A stretch of DNA of 64,000 bases from Ryuthela nishihirai (GCA_038380435.1 JAWZYU010000017.1:22009283-22073282), one strand, 5' to 3'. Counted from the stretch's first letter, positions 24,321-36,391 are shown. Numbers and translations: made by a program. Notes: generated by a model not told the origin, from the sequence alone.

Positions 24321-25584
24321 CAGTGTTGGCTCATTCATTAGGCCACCTGGGGGCACTGCCCCATCAAAAATGATCACAAAAATAATAAATGAATTTCAAA
24401 TTTGGTATTCATTATTTGTCATATTAAATCTACTAATATAATTTTTTATATTCATTTTGTAATCCTTATTTGATATGTTATGTAGACAATCCCAACATTT
24501 ACTTTGCGAATCAGGGCTACATCGGCTACTTTTGTGTTGTCAATATGAATTTTAACATTATAGCCACCATCCAGAACCTTAACTTTATCTGTTATAGCAA
24601 TGACACAAATGTGCATGCATTAAAATAGAATAATGCTAGAGCTAGGCCTCCATTGGTGGCCCATGACACTTGATTGGCTGGATTCTACCAGTGCAACCAA
24701 GAGTCGAAGATCTTGATACTTAGTGAATATCTTCATTTGACAGTGGTAGGCTCAACAAGCCTAAACTTTCTTGACAAGTTGTGTTTGAACTGGGATGCCA
24801 ACATTTTATTTTGTCAATGAAGGATACTTATGTGTGAAGAATATAAGAATAACATTATGTATGGAAATATAAAATGTGTTTGGACTTATGGTCTACAAGA
24901 GAATGCTAATTTTATATTTTAACATTTTTTGTCAGCAGCATGTAGCTCAATCAGCTAAATGCATTGTTTTTGGACCTTCAATTTAAAGGTCTTTGGATTG
25001 ATCCCCACTGCTGTCATTATAGCTTTTTTTTTCCTTTGTCTTTCTTTATAATTAATTTTATAGTCATATCACTTTTTTTACAATTCATTGTAAAATAAAT
25101 TAATTTACATAATAAAATATATAATAAATTAATATTTGAAATAAAATATAGCCAAAATAGACAACTTTTAAAATAATTTTACAATGAGTAAGTTTAAAAT
25201 AATAAATATAAATTTATAATTGGAACAGATTCAAAAGAATAGTAAATTTATATATTAGACATAATTTTTACTAATAGTTTTTAAAATATCACTAGAATGG
25301 AGTGAAAAAAATGCATATATATAGCTATTTTTGCAGTAGAGGGGCAAAATACTGAATTGTAGTAGGAAAGACAAGGACACCTTTCTGAGTTTTTTTATTA
25401 TTTTTTTCAAAAACTTTTGTTTAATAATGTGTTTTGAAAATAGCTGAAAAAAAATATATGCATTACGAAATATCTTTTCAGTTAAATATCAGGCATCACC
25501 CCAATTCTCCCCCCGCCCCTACATCCATGTGCTGCATGTGTAGTCAAAGCAATACACAAAAAACTTTAGTTATGAGTTGCGCTG
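24321..25584 (+). mobile_element. Non-autonomous hAT-type transposon
   Basis: The 1264-bp insertion splits RTE copy C exactly, with 8-bp duplications 'atagcagg' at 24313-24320 and 25585-25592. Its ends are CAGTGTTGGCTCATT and, inverted, CAGCGCAACTCATAA, which share the CAG-N-G start and CTCAT typical of hAT termini. The RTE sequence is colinear across the insertion. No transposase is readable, and a tRNA-like SINE relic sits inside at about 24943-25023. Confidence 0.9.
24943..25023 (+). repeat. tRNA-like SINE relic S4 inside the hAT element
   Basis: 'catgtagctcaatcagc' resembles an A box and 'ctttggattgatcccc' a decayed B box, about 55 bp apart. A T-rich tail follows. The intervening arm does not fold as a normal tRNA, so I call it a SINE relic. 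Confidence 0.5.
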
Positions 25585-25592
25585 ATAGCAGG

Positions 25593-25712
25593 AATAATCT
25601 GTATCAACATCCTTTTATATCTAACAGTTATCACTACAGGGAGCTTACTAAACATGTAAAGAATAAGTTGAATGCTGATAGAAATCTTTGGCTTGATGTT
25701 TTGGCTGACAGT
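25593..25712 (+). mobile_element. RTE copy C, continuation past the hAT insertion
   Basis: It resumes at the codon where 24320 stopped and includes 'aatctttggcttgatg' near 25682, matching about codons 380-420 of the intact ORF. It ends at about 25712. Confidence 0.88.
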
Positions 25713-27068
25713 TTTATAATAATTTATCCATTTAGTAGTATACACAAGAGTGTACACATACGTAGAATGGTGTACATAGAAAGTGGCATTCATAGAATGG
25801 TGTACATAGAAATTGGTGTACATAGAAAGTGGCATCCACCAGAGATATAATGGAAAGTATCAACCACTTCTGCTTCATCCTGAGAACAAATAATACAAGA
25901 AGGATATTCATTTGGTAGAGAAATTTATGGAAGCAGCTCAGATAAGGATTAACAGAGGGATTAATGGCTATACACTAAAGTATCTTTGATAAATTTGCTT
26001 CCTTTAGTCATATGCAAAATTGGAAAAATGTAGTGGAGACCACCTTAACCAGCATCACATTCCACGTTGTACATTGCTGCTACAATGAAGAGTATTTGTA
26101 CCTAATATTTTCTTCTTAAAGTGCAATTATTATTGTTGTTGTTGTTTCAATATATTTACATACATTTTTTGGAACATTTTTCAAAAAGGTTTCACATTTC
26201 TCAGAAATGCATTCATATTTTCCCATTTATCCATAAGATTCTATAGAATATGTATCAGTGACATTCAGTGTGCTCAGGAGCTAGGCAAGCAACTTTGAAA
26301 ATGAGTGAGGAGGTAAAAAGGTTCTATATCTTATTTTTTTAGTATTAAATTCTTAGTTTCAATACTTTTTAGTTGTGTAAAATATATATTAACATTGTAT
26401 CATCATTGGCCAAGAATGATTGATTGAAATTTCACCGTTCCATTTTTTCATTGGCTGAAATATTCTGCAGCAACCAGAGGTAGTTCCAGTTTTGCTACTT
26501 TACCTTCATTGAGTACACATATATATCGTCCCTCTTTTCTTTACCCTGCTCTCTCATCTCCAGCCATAAAAGATCTTCAGAAGCAAGTTCAAGTTTGCTT
26601 CTGGGCTTTCTCTGGAGACACAATATTGCATGAATAATATGAAGCATAACTGAAGTTGCCAAATGTATTTAAATAGTGAAAATCAAATATATTAATATTT
26701 TTAATTTTTATAATAATTTGCGATTTTTTAAATATTTTTTAGAGTTAAAAAAAAAGTATTTTGCTAAGGATAAGCAAGCAGTGCTTTCAGTGCATACGAG
26801 GATCAACTGCCACTGATGTGCATATGCACCAAACAACAAACTAAATAATATTTTATTATGCACTAAACAATAAATTAGCCAATCTTTTCACTGTTACATT
26901 ATACACTAAACAACAAACTAACCAATCTCTTCACTATTATGCATGATTTTCTAAGAACACATCAATCGTGTTATAGTAGGGTCTATTTGTATATTAATTG
27001 TACCAAGTAATAATACTAACTATAACACTAAGTATAAATGTATGCATATGTTTGTTTTTTTGTTTTAG
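25713..27068. other. Intron DNA with small tandem repeats
   Basis: Short repeats only. 'agaatggtgtacatagaaa' variants recur at 25766-25835. Three units of about 45 bp containing 'cactaaacaacaaactaa' or variants lie at about 26818-26945. A short hairpin (cagaagcaa...ttgcttctg) lies near 26577-26604. The region ends in the 'ttgttttttttgttttag'-like acceptor tract of exon 3. Confidence 0.6.
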
Positions 27069-27259
27069 GAACATGGAGTTACTGACCCAGCTACAATTAT
27101 CTTTGAAATGTCCAAAGATGAAAGAAAAGATTTCTACAGAACTGTAGCTAAAGGTCTTAACAGACCATTATTCTCTGTTTATAGGAGAGTTATTAGAATG
27201 TATGATAACAAAAATCATGTTGGTAAATATACTCAAGAAGAGCTAGAAAGGTTAAAAAA
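27069..27259 (+). CDS. DMTF1: DMTF1 exon, start of Myb repeat 1
   Basis: A 191-nt exon in phase 0 with a 'gttttag' acceptor and 'gtaagt' donor. It encodes IIFEMSKDERKDFYRTVAKG and then LNRPLFSVYRRVIRMY, the most conserved DMTF1 signature before the Myb repeats, followed by NKNHVGKYTQEELERLKK, the first helix of Myb repeat 1. It ends two bases into a lysine codon. Together with the flanking exons it identifies DMTF1 rather than a generic Myb or TTF1 protein. Confidence 0.97.
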
Positions 27260-28074
27260 GTAAGTGTATATTTATGTGTATATAATATAAGCTGAAACAT
27301 TACTTTAAAATAATTTTTATCAAACTAAACAGCTGAACTCACATAGTCAAAGCATAAGAAACCTTTGGAATTTTCCACTTATTCAACATTTGTCCAACAC
27401 ATATAAGCTCATTTTTATTTTCTTCTGCTGGTTATATAGCAAATTATTATGACTTTCTCTGTTTTCTCTTATGTCAGCAGTATGCAGTAATGTACCCAGT
27501 TTTTTCACAAGACCATCCTTATTCTTTTCTTCCTGTCTTTGTCTCTATAAATTTTCATCTTTCTCATCAGTTCTGTCAACACTGATTGAATTGCAGCTCT
27601 CTATTCATATGCATTACAGGACAGCATGAATAATACTAGCAGTTTGTAAAATGCCAAGGCAAATGCATAATGGTGAAAACCTGCTAAGTAATATGCTGCT
27701 AAGTAATTTGTATTTGACATATTTCTCAGGTACCTTGTAAAATGCCTAACATTTAGGAAGTATACATTCCTCAAGTAATCTTAACAATGAAGACTTCTGC
27801 TTGATGTCTGATAATTAGGCTACTCTTTAAATCCATTTCTTTCACAATTAAATTACATAATCTAATGTGGTGTGTTGGATGCATTGTGTACCTCTTAGTA
27901 GAAAAAGCTCATCGAAATGCATAAAATTGCCTTATGGAGGGAAATTATTTTTAAAAAGAATCCCCAAAATAAGTGCTTTATAATGAAAATCAAAAATTAT
28001 TGCCACATGTTAGCAGAAAGAGATCTTCCATAAATTATTTAATGTTGTTATAGCCAAATTTTAACCCTCCTTTT
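27260..28074. other. Intron DNA, nothing recognised
   Basis: No repeat ends or coding signals are seen between the exon 3 donor and the SINE S2 copy. Confidence 0.4.
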
Positions 28075-28735
28075 GGGGCAGGAGTTGGCTTAGTTGGTAG
28101 TGTTCCAGGATAGCACCAGATCCACCTGGTGTATACCTTGAAGTCTACCTAGAGTCCAACCTGGGCCAGTGTTGAGATTTATCTCTACTAAACCCCTACT
28201 CTGCCCTCAATAAGAAAGTGATCAGATGGGTTTGTAAAGGTCACTGTCCATTGGATGGGATATAAAGCAGTACCCCTTTGTGAAGAATATCCATAGCCTG
28301 GGTATTTTAAAGAATGTATTAGATGACCTTGGCGGGAGGCTTCCCTGATGGGATTGGAAAGGTCACCATTCGTCGGACAAAATGTTAAGCCATGGCTCCA
28401 TGTGCAGGAGAGATATACCCTGCACATGTTAAAGAACACATTAGATGGCCTTGATGGGAGGTTACCATCTGTCTTCCAACAGCTCTCCAGTGGGTTCCCT
28501 CCCCCAACCCTCTCTGAGCCTTCAGAGGCCTTTGACCTGGCTAGTTACTCCATTGTGTGCAAAAACAGAGCTGCTCAGACGTAAAATAATCCAACCCAGG
28601 AAGCTTCCATGTGTCTCCTAACAGCTGTCCAGTGGGTGCTCTTCCTCAATCTTTTGCCCTTGGGGTCCTTGTGGCATGGCCATTTAGCCCACTGTGCAAA
28701 AAGTGCAGCTCAGAGTAAAATAACCCACCTAATCC
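28075..28735 (+). repeat. Modular SINE S2 copy with duplicated modules
   Basis: The tRNA-like head is decayed (near 28080-28150). It is followed by two copies of the middle module (near 28190-28345 and 28340-28440, each with a 'gg.ttggaaaggtcac'-like string and 'cat.ttaaagaa') and two copies of the end module (near 28440-28590 and 28600-28735, each with 'ccagtggg' and 'agctcag'). The complete copy at 33781-34163 has one of each. Confidence 0.8.
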
Positions 28736-29314
28736 TCCTTTCCTTATGTAACATCACCTAATGTTCTGCTGTCCTCCACTTATGTTTAATAATACATTTA
28801 GTATGAGTCTTCACTTTTTTATGCTTTATTTACAATTTAATTCAATAGTAGTTACCTATAAGTAAGTAATATATGATAAATTTTCTGATTGTTATCATCA
28901 ATAAATAGAAAAAAAAATTTATTGCACAAATAAGTATAGCATTTTAATATCATGTGACACCATTTCTGAAGTCCCTAAGTAATGTAGCATAATACAAACA
29001 CTAACACTTCCTTCACTCAAGGTGTTATGTAATTTTTGCATGACCCAGCAATGACTTGGTATACAGGCAAACAAGTTACCAAAAATAATACAAATGCAGG
29101 GGAAAAATAATTAGTTATGTGCATCTCATAGCATATTAAACTGTAGAAAACTAAAATGAATATTCTTATTGAATGTAACACTGAAATAGAAATTATTATT
29201 ATTTTTGTTCATCTAGGTATTTATTTTTTATTTTTATGTAATATACGTTTACATAACGTTTAAAACTTGATTAACTTTGATTTAATGATACGTATATTGT
29301 ATCAATTCAGTAAA
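28736..29314. other. Intron DNA, nothing recognised
   Basis: AT-rich spacer between the SINE and the Tc1 element. Confidence 0.4.
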
Positions 29315-29382
29315 TACACTGGCGGAAATTGAAAAAAAGAACACCATGAACAATTGAAGCATAGTCTATGATATTTATTTAG

Positions 29383-29425
29383 TAGAAACAACTTGTTGAG
29401 AAAGGACATCAACAAGTTGTTTCTA
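29383..29425. repeat. Perfect snap-back palindrome, 17-bp arms
   Basis: tagaaacaacttgttga at 29383-29399 and its exact inverse at 29409-29425, with a 9-bp spacer, inside the Tc1 element. Confidence 0.97.
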
Positions 29426-30236
29426 GGTTTAGAAGGAAAGTGATCACACATATGAAATGATTCAATGTTTATTTTACCTTTTAATGAGTATTACATTTTA
29501 CAGAAGGCACATTTTAATAAGGTGTTGAACCTCCTTGAGCAGTAATACAAGCTTCCAATCTGGCATGCAATCGGTTGTACAAATGCTGGATATCATGCTG
29601 GGGGATACCATTCCATGTGCTTTCAACCTGGATTCTAATTCAGTGATGTCGTTGCCTACCGCTGTCTGCGAAAGAGTCCGTCCAATCCAGTACCAGACAT
29701 GCTCGATTGGAGACAAGTCCAGAGAGTGTGCTGGCCAAGGGAGTTGGTGCACTGCCTGAAGAGCATATTGAGGTGCCTGGGCAGAGTGTGGGCTGGCATT
29801 ATCCTGCTGGAATATTACATTTTGGATTACACTCAAATATGGCAAGATGACTGGCTGTATGATATCATTGACGTACGTATTGCTATTCAGTGTACCCTGT
29901 ACAAACACCAGACACATACAAAAGTGATAGCTAATTGCTCCCAACCCCATGATTCCTGGTGTGGGCCCTGTGTGTCGCTGGTGGATGCATGATGGAAGAA
30001 GCCTCTCACCTTGTCATCTTCGGACGCATAAACGACCATCAGATGCTCCTAAGCATAATCGGCTTTCATCACTCAAGACCACAGACTGCCATTCTTCCCT
30101 CCAATGAACTCATTCTTAACCCACTGCAAACGTGCTTAATAGTGACGAGGTGACAGTGATAACCGTACCCGTAGTCCTGCTCCCAAAAGACATTTGCATA
30201 TCGTTCTTGTAGACACCCTTGGTACAACAGAGGATC

Positions 30237-30279
30237 GAATTTGTGATGCTGTAGCTGTCCGCTACAACATCACAAATTC
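30237..30279. repeat. Snap-back palindrome, 19-bp arms
   Basis: gaatttgtgatgctgtagc and its inverse (one mismatch) with a 5-bp spacer. It interrupts the N-terminal half of the Tc1 transposase. Confidence 0.95.
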
Positions 30280-30789
30280 TCTCTCTGCCACCACCACCCT
30301 CCTGATATGCTGATCCTCTCATGCGTCCATATCTCTGTGTTGTCCGGAATCACATCTGCAAGTGTGTGAATGCTCTTCTGACCATCGACACCACCATTGT
30401 ACCACTGCCAGTACCTCTTATCCAATGTGGTGTGCAATTTGATGAAAAGGCCAACCTGCTTCCTGAAGACCCACTATACAACCTCACTCAAACTCTGCTA
30501 ACTGAACAAATGTTGCGCACCTGCTTCGTCCAGGCATGGTAGCTTCTTCAAAGAGCACTGAACAGCATGACACAAAACGAATAACTTCTTTCTTCACACT
30601 ATAATCCTTGTGCTGTGTGTGTTTGCATGTTGTCATTCTCAGTGACATCATTATTTCATCCAATGACTTTCAATCTTGGATCATGGTTTCTGTTGCCCTT
30701 AACTATTAACTTATTATAATATGATGTTCTAAAAGACATTCCTAAAGGAATTCCTTCTGGGAGTTCTTTTTTCAATTTCTGCCAGTGTA

Positions 30790-31403
30790 TAACTCTAAAG
30801 ATTACTAATGATGTTAAACATTTCTCTAAGAAATGCAAAATTAAAAGATATAGCTAAAGATGAATTCAAAACTTCTTTCAGTTGTCACACAACACAGGTC
30901 ACTTTTACAATTACAAGTATCCAGAGAGTATTCAACCTAATCCTTATTACATACTTGGTTAACTTTATTGGCCACTTGAATTAGTTATAATTATTGGTCA
31001 TTTGAACTAACATGGAATTTGAGAAACCAAATTCACCTGTAGAATAGCTGCAAACATGATGTTCTTATCTGATTTGTGTTTTCCACAATATTTTTTTCAA
31101 GTAATATCATATCAGTTTGTTTTTAAGTTTTATATTGCAAGTTCAACATTTAGAGAAAACTTAATTGAAGTGTTAGTCTGTAAACTTGAGTATATTTAGT
31201 TTCCCAAAAATATTAAGCTGGGAAAAAAACTTTTAGTTATTTTAGATACTTAGTCAGGGGTACAAGTTGCTAACAGAATAAAGAATCATCTGTAAAACTA
31301 ATAAAGTTCCATAAGTAAGTCAGAACACTGTATGTTATGTCAAAAAACTGAAATAATTGAAGTATTTGTTAGCTGCATATTTATTATTTAAAATTTTTTC
31401 TAG
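30790..31403. other. Intron DNA leading to exon 4
   Basis: Nothing recognised apart from the pyrimidine tract and AG ('aaattttttctag') at its end. Confidence 0.45.
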
Positions 31404-31513
31404 ATTGCGCTCTGTGTATGGTAATGATTGGCAAGCCATTGGAGCAGCAATGGGTAGAAGTGCCTCATCTATCAAAGATCGTTGTCGTCTTATGAAAGAT
31501 AATTGTAACCAAG
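31404..31513 (+). CDS. DMTF1: DMTF1 exon, end of Myb repeat 1
   Basis: A 110-nt exon. Its first base completes the lysine codon of the previous exon and its last base begins a glycine codon. It encodes LRSVYGNDWQAIGAAMGRSA and then SSIKDRCRLMKDNCNQ, the second and third helices of Myb repeat 1 with the conserved tryptophan (NDW) and the recognition-helix RCRLM. The donor is 'gtaact', weaker than the other donors. An antisense RTE begins about 30 bp downstream of it. Confidence 0.97.
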
Positions 31514-33780
31514 GTAACTGTATTTGCATACTAATGACAGACAGACAGACAGACCTCATGCAGCCATGGAGGCCCAACCAAACTTACTAATTTCCCCTTA
31601 TAGAAGTCTCTATTCTGACCTACAGCTGCTGCATTTGACCACTCTAGCAAGGTCCTGTGTGACATTGTCTGCCAATCGCATGCTAGGTCTCCCCCTTTTT
31701 CTGAAACCCTTAGGCACACTGTTCATAATCCTCTTTGCCAATCTGCAGCTATGCATATGGGCAACATGGCCAAACCAATGCAGTCTCTCTCAGCACAATA
31801 TGCTGCTCAAAAGAGGTTGATGACTCTAACCTCATCATTATTTACAAAGTCAAACCACCTAATGCCCAAGATACTGTGTAAGCATCTAGAATCAAAGGCA
31901 TCAAGTTTCTTGTTATCCTGCTTACAAAGGGTCCATGTTTTGCTACCATAACTAACTTTAGAAAGAACCAAACTATTATACAGCCTAATTTTAGTCAGGT
32001 GTATATGCCTATTTTTCCACACACTCCATAGATTCTTGAAAATTTCCAGCAGCAATCCCTATTCTTCTATTTATCTCATGCCGCACATCACCAGTATCTG
32101 TTACATAGCTCCCAAGATAATTAAACTGAGACACTTGATCAAGAGTGCAGCCATTCAAAGCATCTGAAGCATTATCTGCCTGACCAATTTTCATCACTTT
32201 AGTTTTTCTCTGTTTATCACCAAACCTACTCTATTACCGATCTCATCAACAGCCTAATCAACGAATTCATCTCATCAACATCAGTAGCCAACAGGGTCAA
32301 ATCATCTGCATAATCTAAATCAGAAATTTTGAAATCTAGACCATTTAAGGCCAAAATCTTTGCAAAGAATTTCACATAACATAATAAATAACCAAACAAA
32401 AGAGAAAAGGAGACAAAATGCACCCATGTCTAACTCCATAACAATGCTAAACCAATCGCTACAAGCCTTACCAACTCTCACACATGACTCAGTGTTATTA
32501 TAAAGAGCTTTCATTATGTTAACTAACTTGTATGCCATACGATCTCACAATCAACCACAAATTATGTCGATCAACAGAGTCAAAAGCCTTTTTGAAATTA
32601 TAGGTTTCACATTATATATTTCATTTATAGGCTCACCACAGGTTTCTGAAATTAAACATTTCTCCAAAATCTGCTTAAGTGAAAATATTTGATCAATACA
32701 TCCCCTACCACTTCTGAATCCACACTGTTCATCATGCAGTTGTCCATCAATAAAATTCTTAATTCTATTAAGTATTATCATGCAAAGAACTTTTCCTGGA
32801 ACAGAGAGTAAACTAATTGCTCTATAATTATCACAAGAACTGCTATCATATTTTTTAAAAATTGGGACAATGGAAAAATTGGATCATCCAGTAAAAGGCT
32901 TAGGACCAACACCTTTATAGCATAAAAAATATTCAAAATTTCAGTCAGCCATGTGACAACACAAATGTTCCCAGCTATAAGCATTTCAGTAGTGATTTCA
33001 TCCACCCCTGGGGATTTATGCAGTTTTAATTTAGAGAAAGCCAAAGTGACTTTGGAAAGTGATATAGAGTCATCATTAAAGCCAGTAATGCATCTATCCT
33101 CATTACAAGCAATGGGAGTAGAAATAATCACATTTTTTAGAACATCTCTGAAATACTCAGTCCACCTACCATCACAAAATCCTCACCTTCAAACACCTTG
33201 CCATGTTTATCCCTTAATCTTTGTAACTGTCTGTTTCTTCCCACATAAAACATTAATAATCTGGTATGACCCCCTGCTGTTATGTTCTCTAACTGCTTTC
33301 TCAGCTTTGCCAGCCAAGCTATCAAGCCAAAGATTCTTATCAGCTGTTAACTGATCCTTGACACATTTATTAAACTTATTGTAATGCCTTCTGTTAGGAC
33401 TAGTAGGGTTTTAATTCATATTAATCCTGCACTTCCTCCTTTTAGAAATAAGTTCCATAGCCTTATCACTCAAGTAATTTTATTTCCTCTGTTCCCTTTT
33501 ACCCAAAAGAGTACTGTTGGTTTCAAGAAAAGCCTGTTTAAACTGTTCACATTCTTTCTCAACTTCAGCAGTAAGCAAACCACGATCATCAAAATGACTA
33601 ATTGACCTATCATGGTATGATTTGGCTATATCTGGATCTTTCAGACCTTCAGTGTTAAAGGTAATTTTCTTAACCTTAGCACAACATTTCCTAAGCTTCA
33701 GCTTCAAGACATTTTTCACCAGGTAATGGTCAGACCCAATTTCGGCTCCCCTGTATGATCTGGTATTCTAACTGAACTAG

Positions 33781-34163
33781 GGTAGGGGTGGCTCAGTCGG
33801 TAGCGCGCCAGGCTCGTAATCTGTAGTTCCCAGGTTCGAGTCCCAGCTGGGTCAGCATTGAGATTTATCTCCGCAAAATTCCCCGGCCCTGCCCACAGTC
33901 AGTAGGAAACACCAATGGGCTTGGAAAGGCCGCTGTCCATCGGATGGGACGTTAAGCTGTGGCTCCGTGTGCAGGAGAACCATACCCTGTGCACGTTAAA
34001 GAACACATTGGATTGCCTTGATGGGAGGCTACCATCTGTCTCCCAAGAGCTGTTCCAGTGGGTCCCCTCCCCCAACCTTCTCTGAGCCTTCGGGGTTCAT
34101 GTGATTTAGCCATTTAGCCCATGGTGTGCAAAAAAGTGCCACTCAGAGGTAAAACAACCCAAC
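33781..34163 (+). repeat. SINE S2, complete copy
   Basis: The tRNA-like head has an A box (TGGCTCAGTCGG) near 33788 and a B box (GGTTCGAGTCC) near 33833, then a long body ending 'aaaacaacccaac'. It is flanked by 'ctgaactag' at 33772-33780 and 34164-34172, a clear 9-bp target duplication within RTE copy D. Total 383 bp. Confidence 0.95.
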
Positions 34164-34936
34164 CTGAACTAGACCATTTTCTGTTAATTAAACTATAATC
34201 TATCATATCCCTGTGCAACCCATGAGGTGAAACCCATATATATTTATAAATGTCCCAGTGTTTGTAGGTATGTGTTAGTGATTCATAAACCATTAAGTTT
34301 ACCTACCCGTAGGAGACGTTCCCCATTGCCATTGGAACTACCAATTCACAAGGGACTTAAAACTCCTGTCCAAAGGTCAGAGTCACTAACAACTTGAGCA
34401 TTGAGGTCACCTAGCACAAGAGAAGTATCTCCTTTCTTCACAGAATTCAAAATATTCTTAAGCTGGCTGTAAAATGTATCCTCGTTCTCATCAGAGTTCT
34501 CTGTGGGGGCATAACAACAGATGACATTCAAGTCTTAATTTTTGTTTTAAATTTTGCTCTAAGAAATCTTTTATTAATGCAGTCATATCCCAGAAGAGCA
34601 TCACTGGTGTGTCTGCTGAGAAGCAAACCTACACCTTGGAGATGCTTTCCATCCTTCCTCACTGAAAAGAGAAATTTAAAGTTATTTTTAAGTATCTCAT
34701 CTTTACCTGTCCATCTGGTCTCTTGTAAGCCTAGAATATGTAGGTTATAACACTGGAATTCCTGAATGAAGATACCAAGAGAATAATCTCTATGTAATGT
34801 CCCCACATTCCACATTCCTGCAGAGAGAAAATGATTAGTAAGATTTTTTGAAGAAACTAGGTTTATTGAGAGAGGTAGTTCCAACAATATCAAACAGCTC
34901 CCTGATCGCAGGCATGCGACAAAGACTTGTTCCTCT

Positions 34937-35241
34937 TCCCCTAAAGGCTGAAGTCAATTATGTTGGTAGGAACTTCAGGCAGCACCCTTTTAAGTGAACC
35001 TTTTCAAGAGCCGTATGACTTGCCTTGTGAGACACATTGCTCCAGTTTAGGATTGGCAATGCCCAACTAGCTAAGTGAGGGTTGAGGTTCTCCCACTGCT
35101 AAAGGCTGAAGTTACCCATGCTGGTAGGAACTTCAGGCACCACCTTTTCAAGTTGATCTTTTCAATAGCCATAGACCTGCCTGAGACACATTACTCCAGT
35201 TTAGGATTGACGACACCCAACCAGCTAAGTGAGGGTTCAGG
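34937..35241 (-). repeat. Tandem duplication in the RTE 5' UTR
   Basis: Two units of about 145 bp (34937-35078 and 35098-35241) share 'aaaggctgaagt', 'ggtaggaacttcaggca', 'ctccagtttaggattg' and 'agctaagtgagggtt'. Copy A has one unit, and the intact element has only a shortened remnant. Confidence 0.88.
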
Positions 35242-35892
35242 TACCTGCGATGGCCTCTGATCAGGATTATCCACCAGCTGATTAAACATAATCTGTGAAT
35301 CTATTCACTTGAGGCTGTTAACCCACAAACAGAAAACACAGCGGTACATTTTCCCTCAACAGAAGCCCACCAGTGCAGCAAATTCAGGATCCATAATCAA
35401 GCTCAGAGCCATTATTCCATTCAGGTTGGTATAAGTGATCAGCACCAGGACCCTGTGTGGTTGACCACTCCTCAGCAGGGTAGAAAAAAAAATATCCATA
35501 GATGACCAGATCAGTAGGCTACACTGAACTGTCAGCTGTCCCCTTCCATTCCCTTCGAAAAGTGAATATCTCTTTTGAAAAGTACTAACAGCCTGCACCA
35601 CAAGAAGGTGGGGTTGGACATTAGGTGCTAGACCTGATTGGTTCTGTGCACCATCACTAGGGATTGGTACACCTCTCATTCCAGTTTATGCTTAACTACC
35701 ATTTTCAGACCCTAATTAATTATGAACATAATAAACATTTATATTCAACTGTTATAAAATTTAAACAATGCCAAGAAAACAAATCCAGACTATTGTCTTT
35801 CAGAATTGTCTTTGTTCAATGAGATGAACAATGCTATGGAAAGCTACACATGTCACCACTGATCACACTCCATTTGTAGGCAGGTAATTTCG

Positions 35893-36045
35893 AGCCCAAG
35901 GGACTGTAACCATTCCACTTATATTAATAATTCTGATGAGTTCTTCAATTTTTTTTAATGATAGTTCAGCTATTACTATGATACATTTAAATATACATAG
36001 TTTACGTTGTCATTATGATGAATTTTTAATTATGATAGAATAATT
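35893..36045 (+). mobile_element. Fragment of the PHD-finger LINE
   Basis: Nearly identical to 38770-38900 inside the PHD LINE ('tttaatgatagttcagctat' in both), covering the start of its endonuclease. Both ends are abrupt. The region around it, 35691-36391, is otherwise unassigned. Confidence 0.93.
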
Positions 36046-36391
36046 TAACCAGACTGTACTGAGCTTCACTGTTATACTTTTGAAGCATCTAGGGATGCCT
36101 TTGCCGTGTTTTTAAAAAAGAAGTAAAAGTGAAAAGTAAAATCCTGTTTAATTCTACCTTTATTGTGCCAAATTAGTGTTTTGAACAATGCATGAGCTCT
36201 GTTGTACTTTTTTTAGAGTTAGCACTTATAATGTAAATTAGTCTTGTTTGCAAGCTAAACTGATTAAGTCAAATTTTATTTCCATTTTTAGTATTGAATT
36301 GCCTCACAATCTATAATTTTAAAATACATTTGTCAAAACATAGAGTATATTCAATGAGCAATTTATTCAAAAAGGTTATTTTGTGTACATA

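Larger units (their letters stand above)
29317..30787 (-). mobile_element. Tc1-like transposon with complete ends
   Basis: Termini CACTGGCGGAAATTGAAAAA and its inverse (one mismatch) are flanked by TA at 29315-29316 and 30788-30789; length 1471 bp. The minus strand holds the C-terminal half of a DDE transposase (29498-29950): VIFQQDNASPHSAQ, then LPWPAHSLDLSPIEHVWYWI, which carry the second aspartate and the catalytic glutamate of the DD34E type. The N-terminal half (toward 30540) is broken. Two snap-back palindromes lie inside (29383-29425 and 30237-30279). Confidence 0.95.
31545..35690 (-). mobile_element. Long antisense RTE copy D with SINE insertion
   Basis: The 3' end ('cagccatggaggcccaacc' near 31560) lies beside a (GACA)n run. 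The copy then reads the whole RTE on the minus strand. Pieces include WFDFVNNDEVR near 31830, FNYLGSYVTDTGDVRHEINR near 32090, FSKLKLHKSPGVDEITTEML near 33000, endonuclease pieces near 34350-34890, and the 5' UTR to about 35690. Frameshifts and stops are frequent. It carries the same two CAA-to-TAA stops as copies A and E (near 33415 and 33482). SINE S2 is inserted at 33781-34163. Its 5' UTR has a duplicated unit of about 150 bp. Confidence 0.93.

Noticed and set aside
25434..25850. 138-codon plus-strand frame as a gene
   Set aside because: It runs across the hAT right end, the RTE continuation and a small tandem repeat; it is a chance fusion.
26818..26945. CRISPR-like array
   Set aside because: Three diverged tandem units without spacers in a eukaryotic intron; ordinary tandem repeat.
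29535..30542. Plus-strand open frames inside the Tc1 at 29317-30787
   Set aside because: They are antisense to the DDE transposase and have no motifs.
33781..33860. tRNA gene in RTE copy D
   Set aside because: Head of SINE S2 with a 9-bp target duplication.
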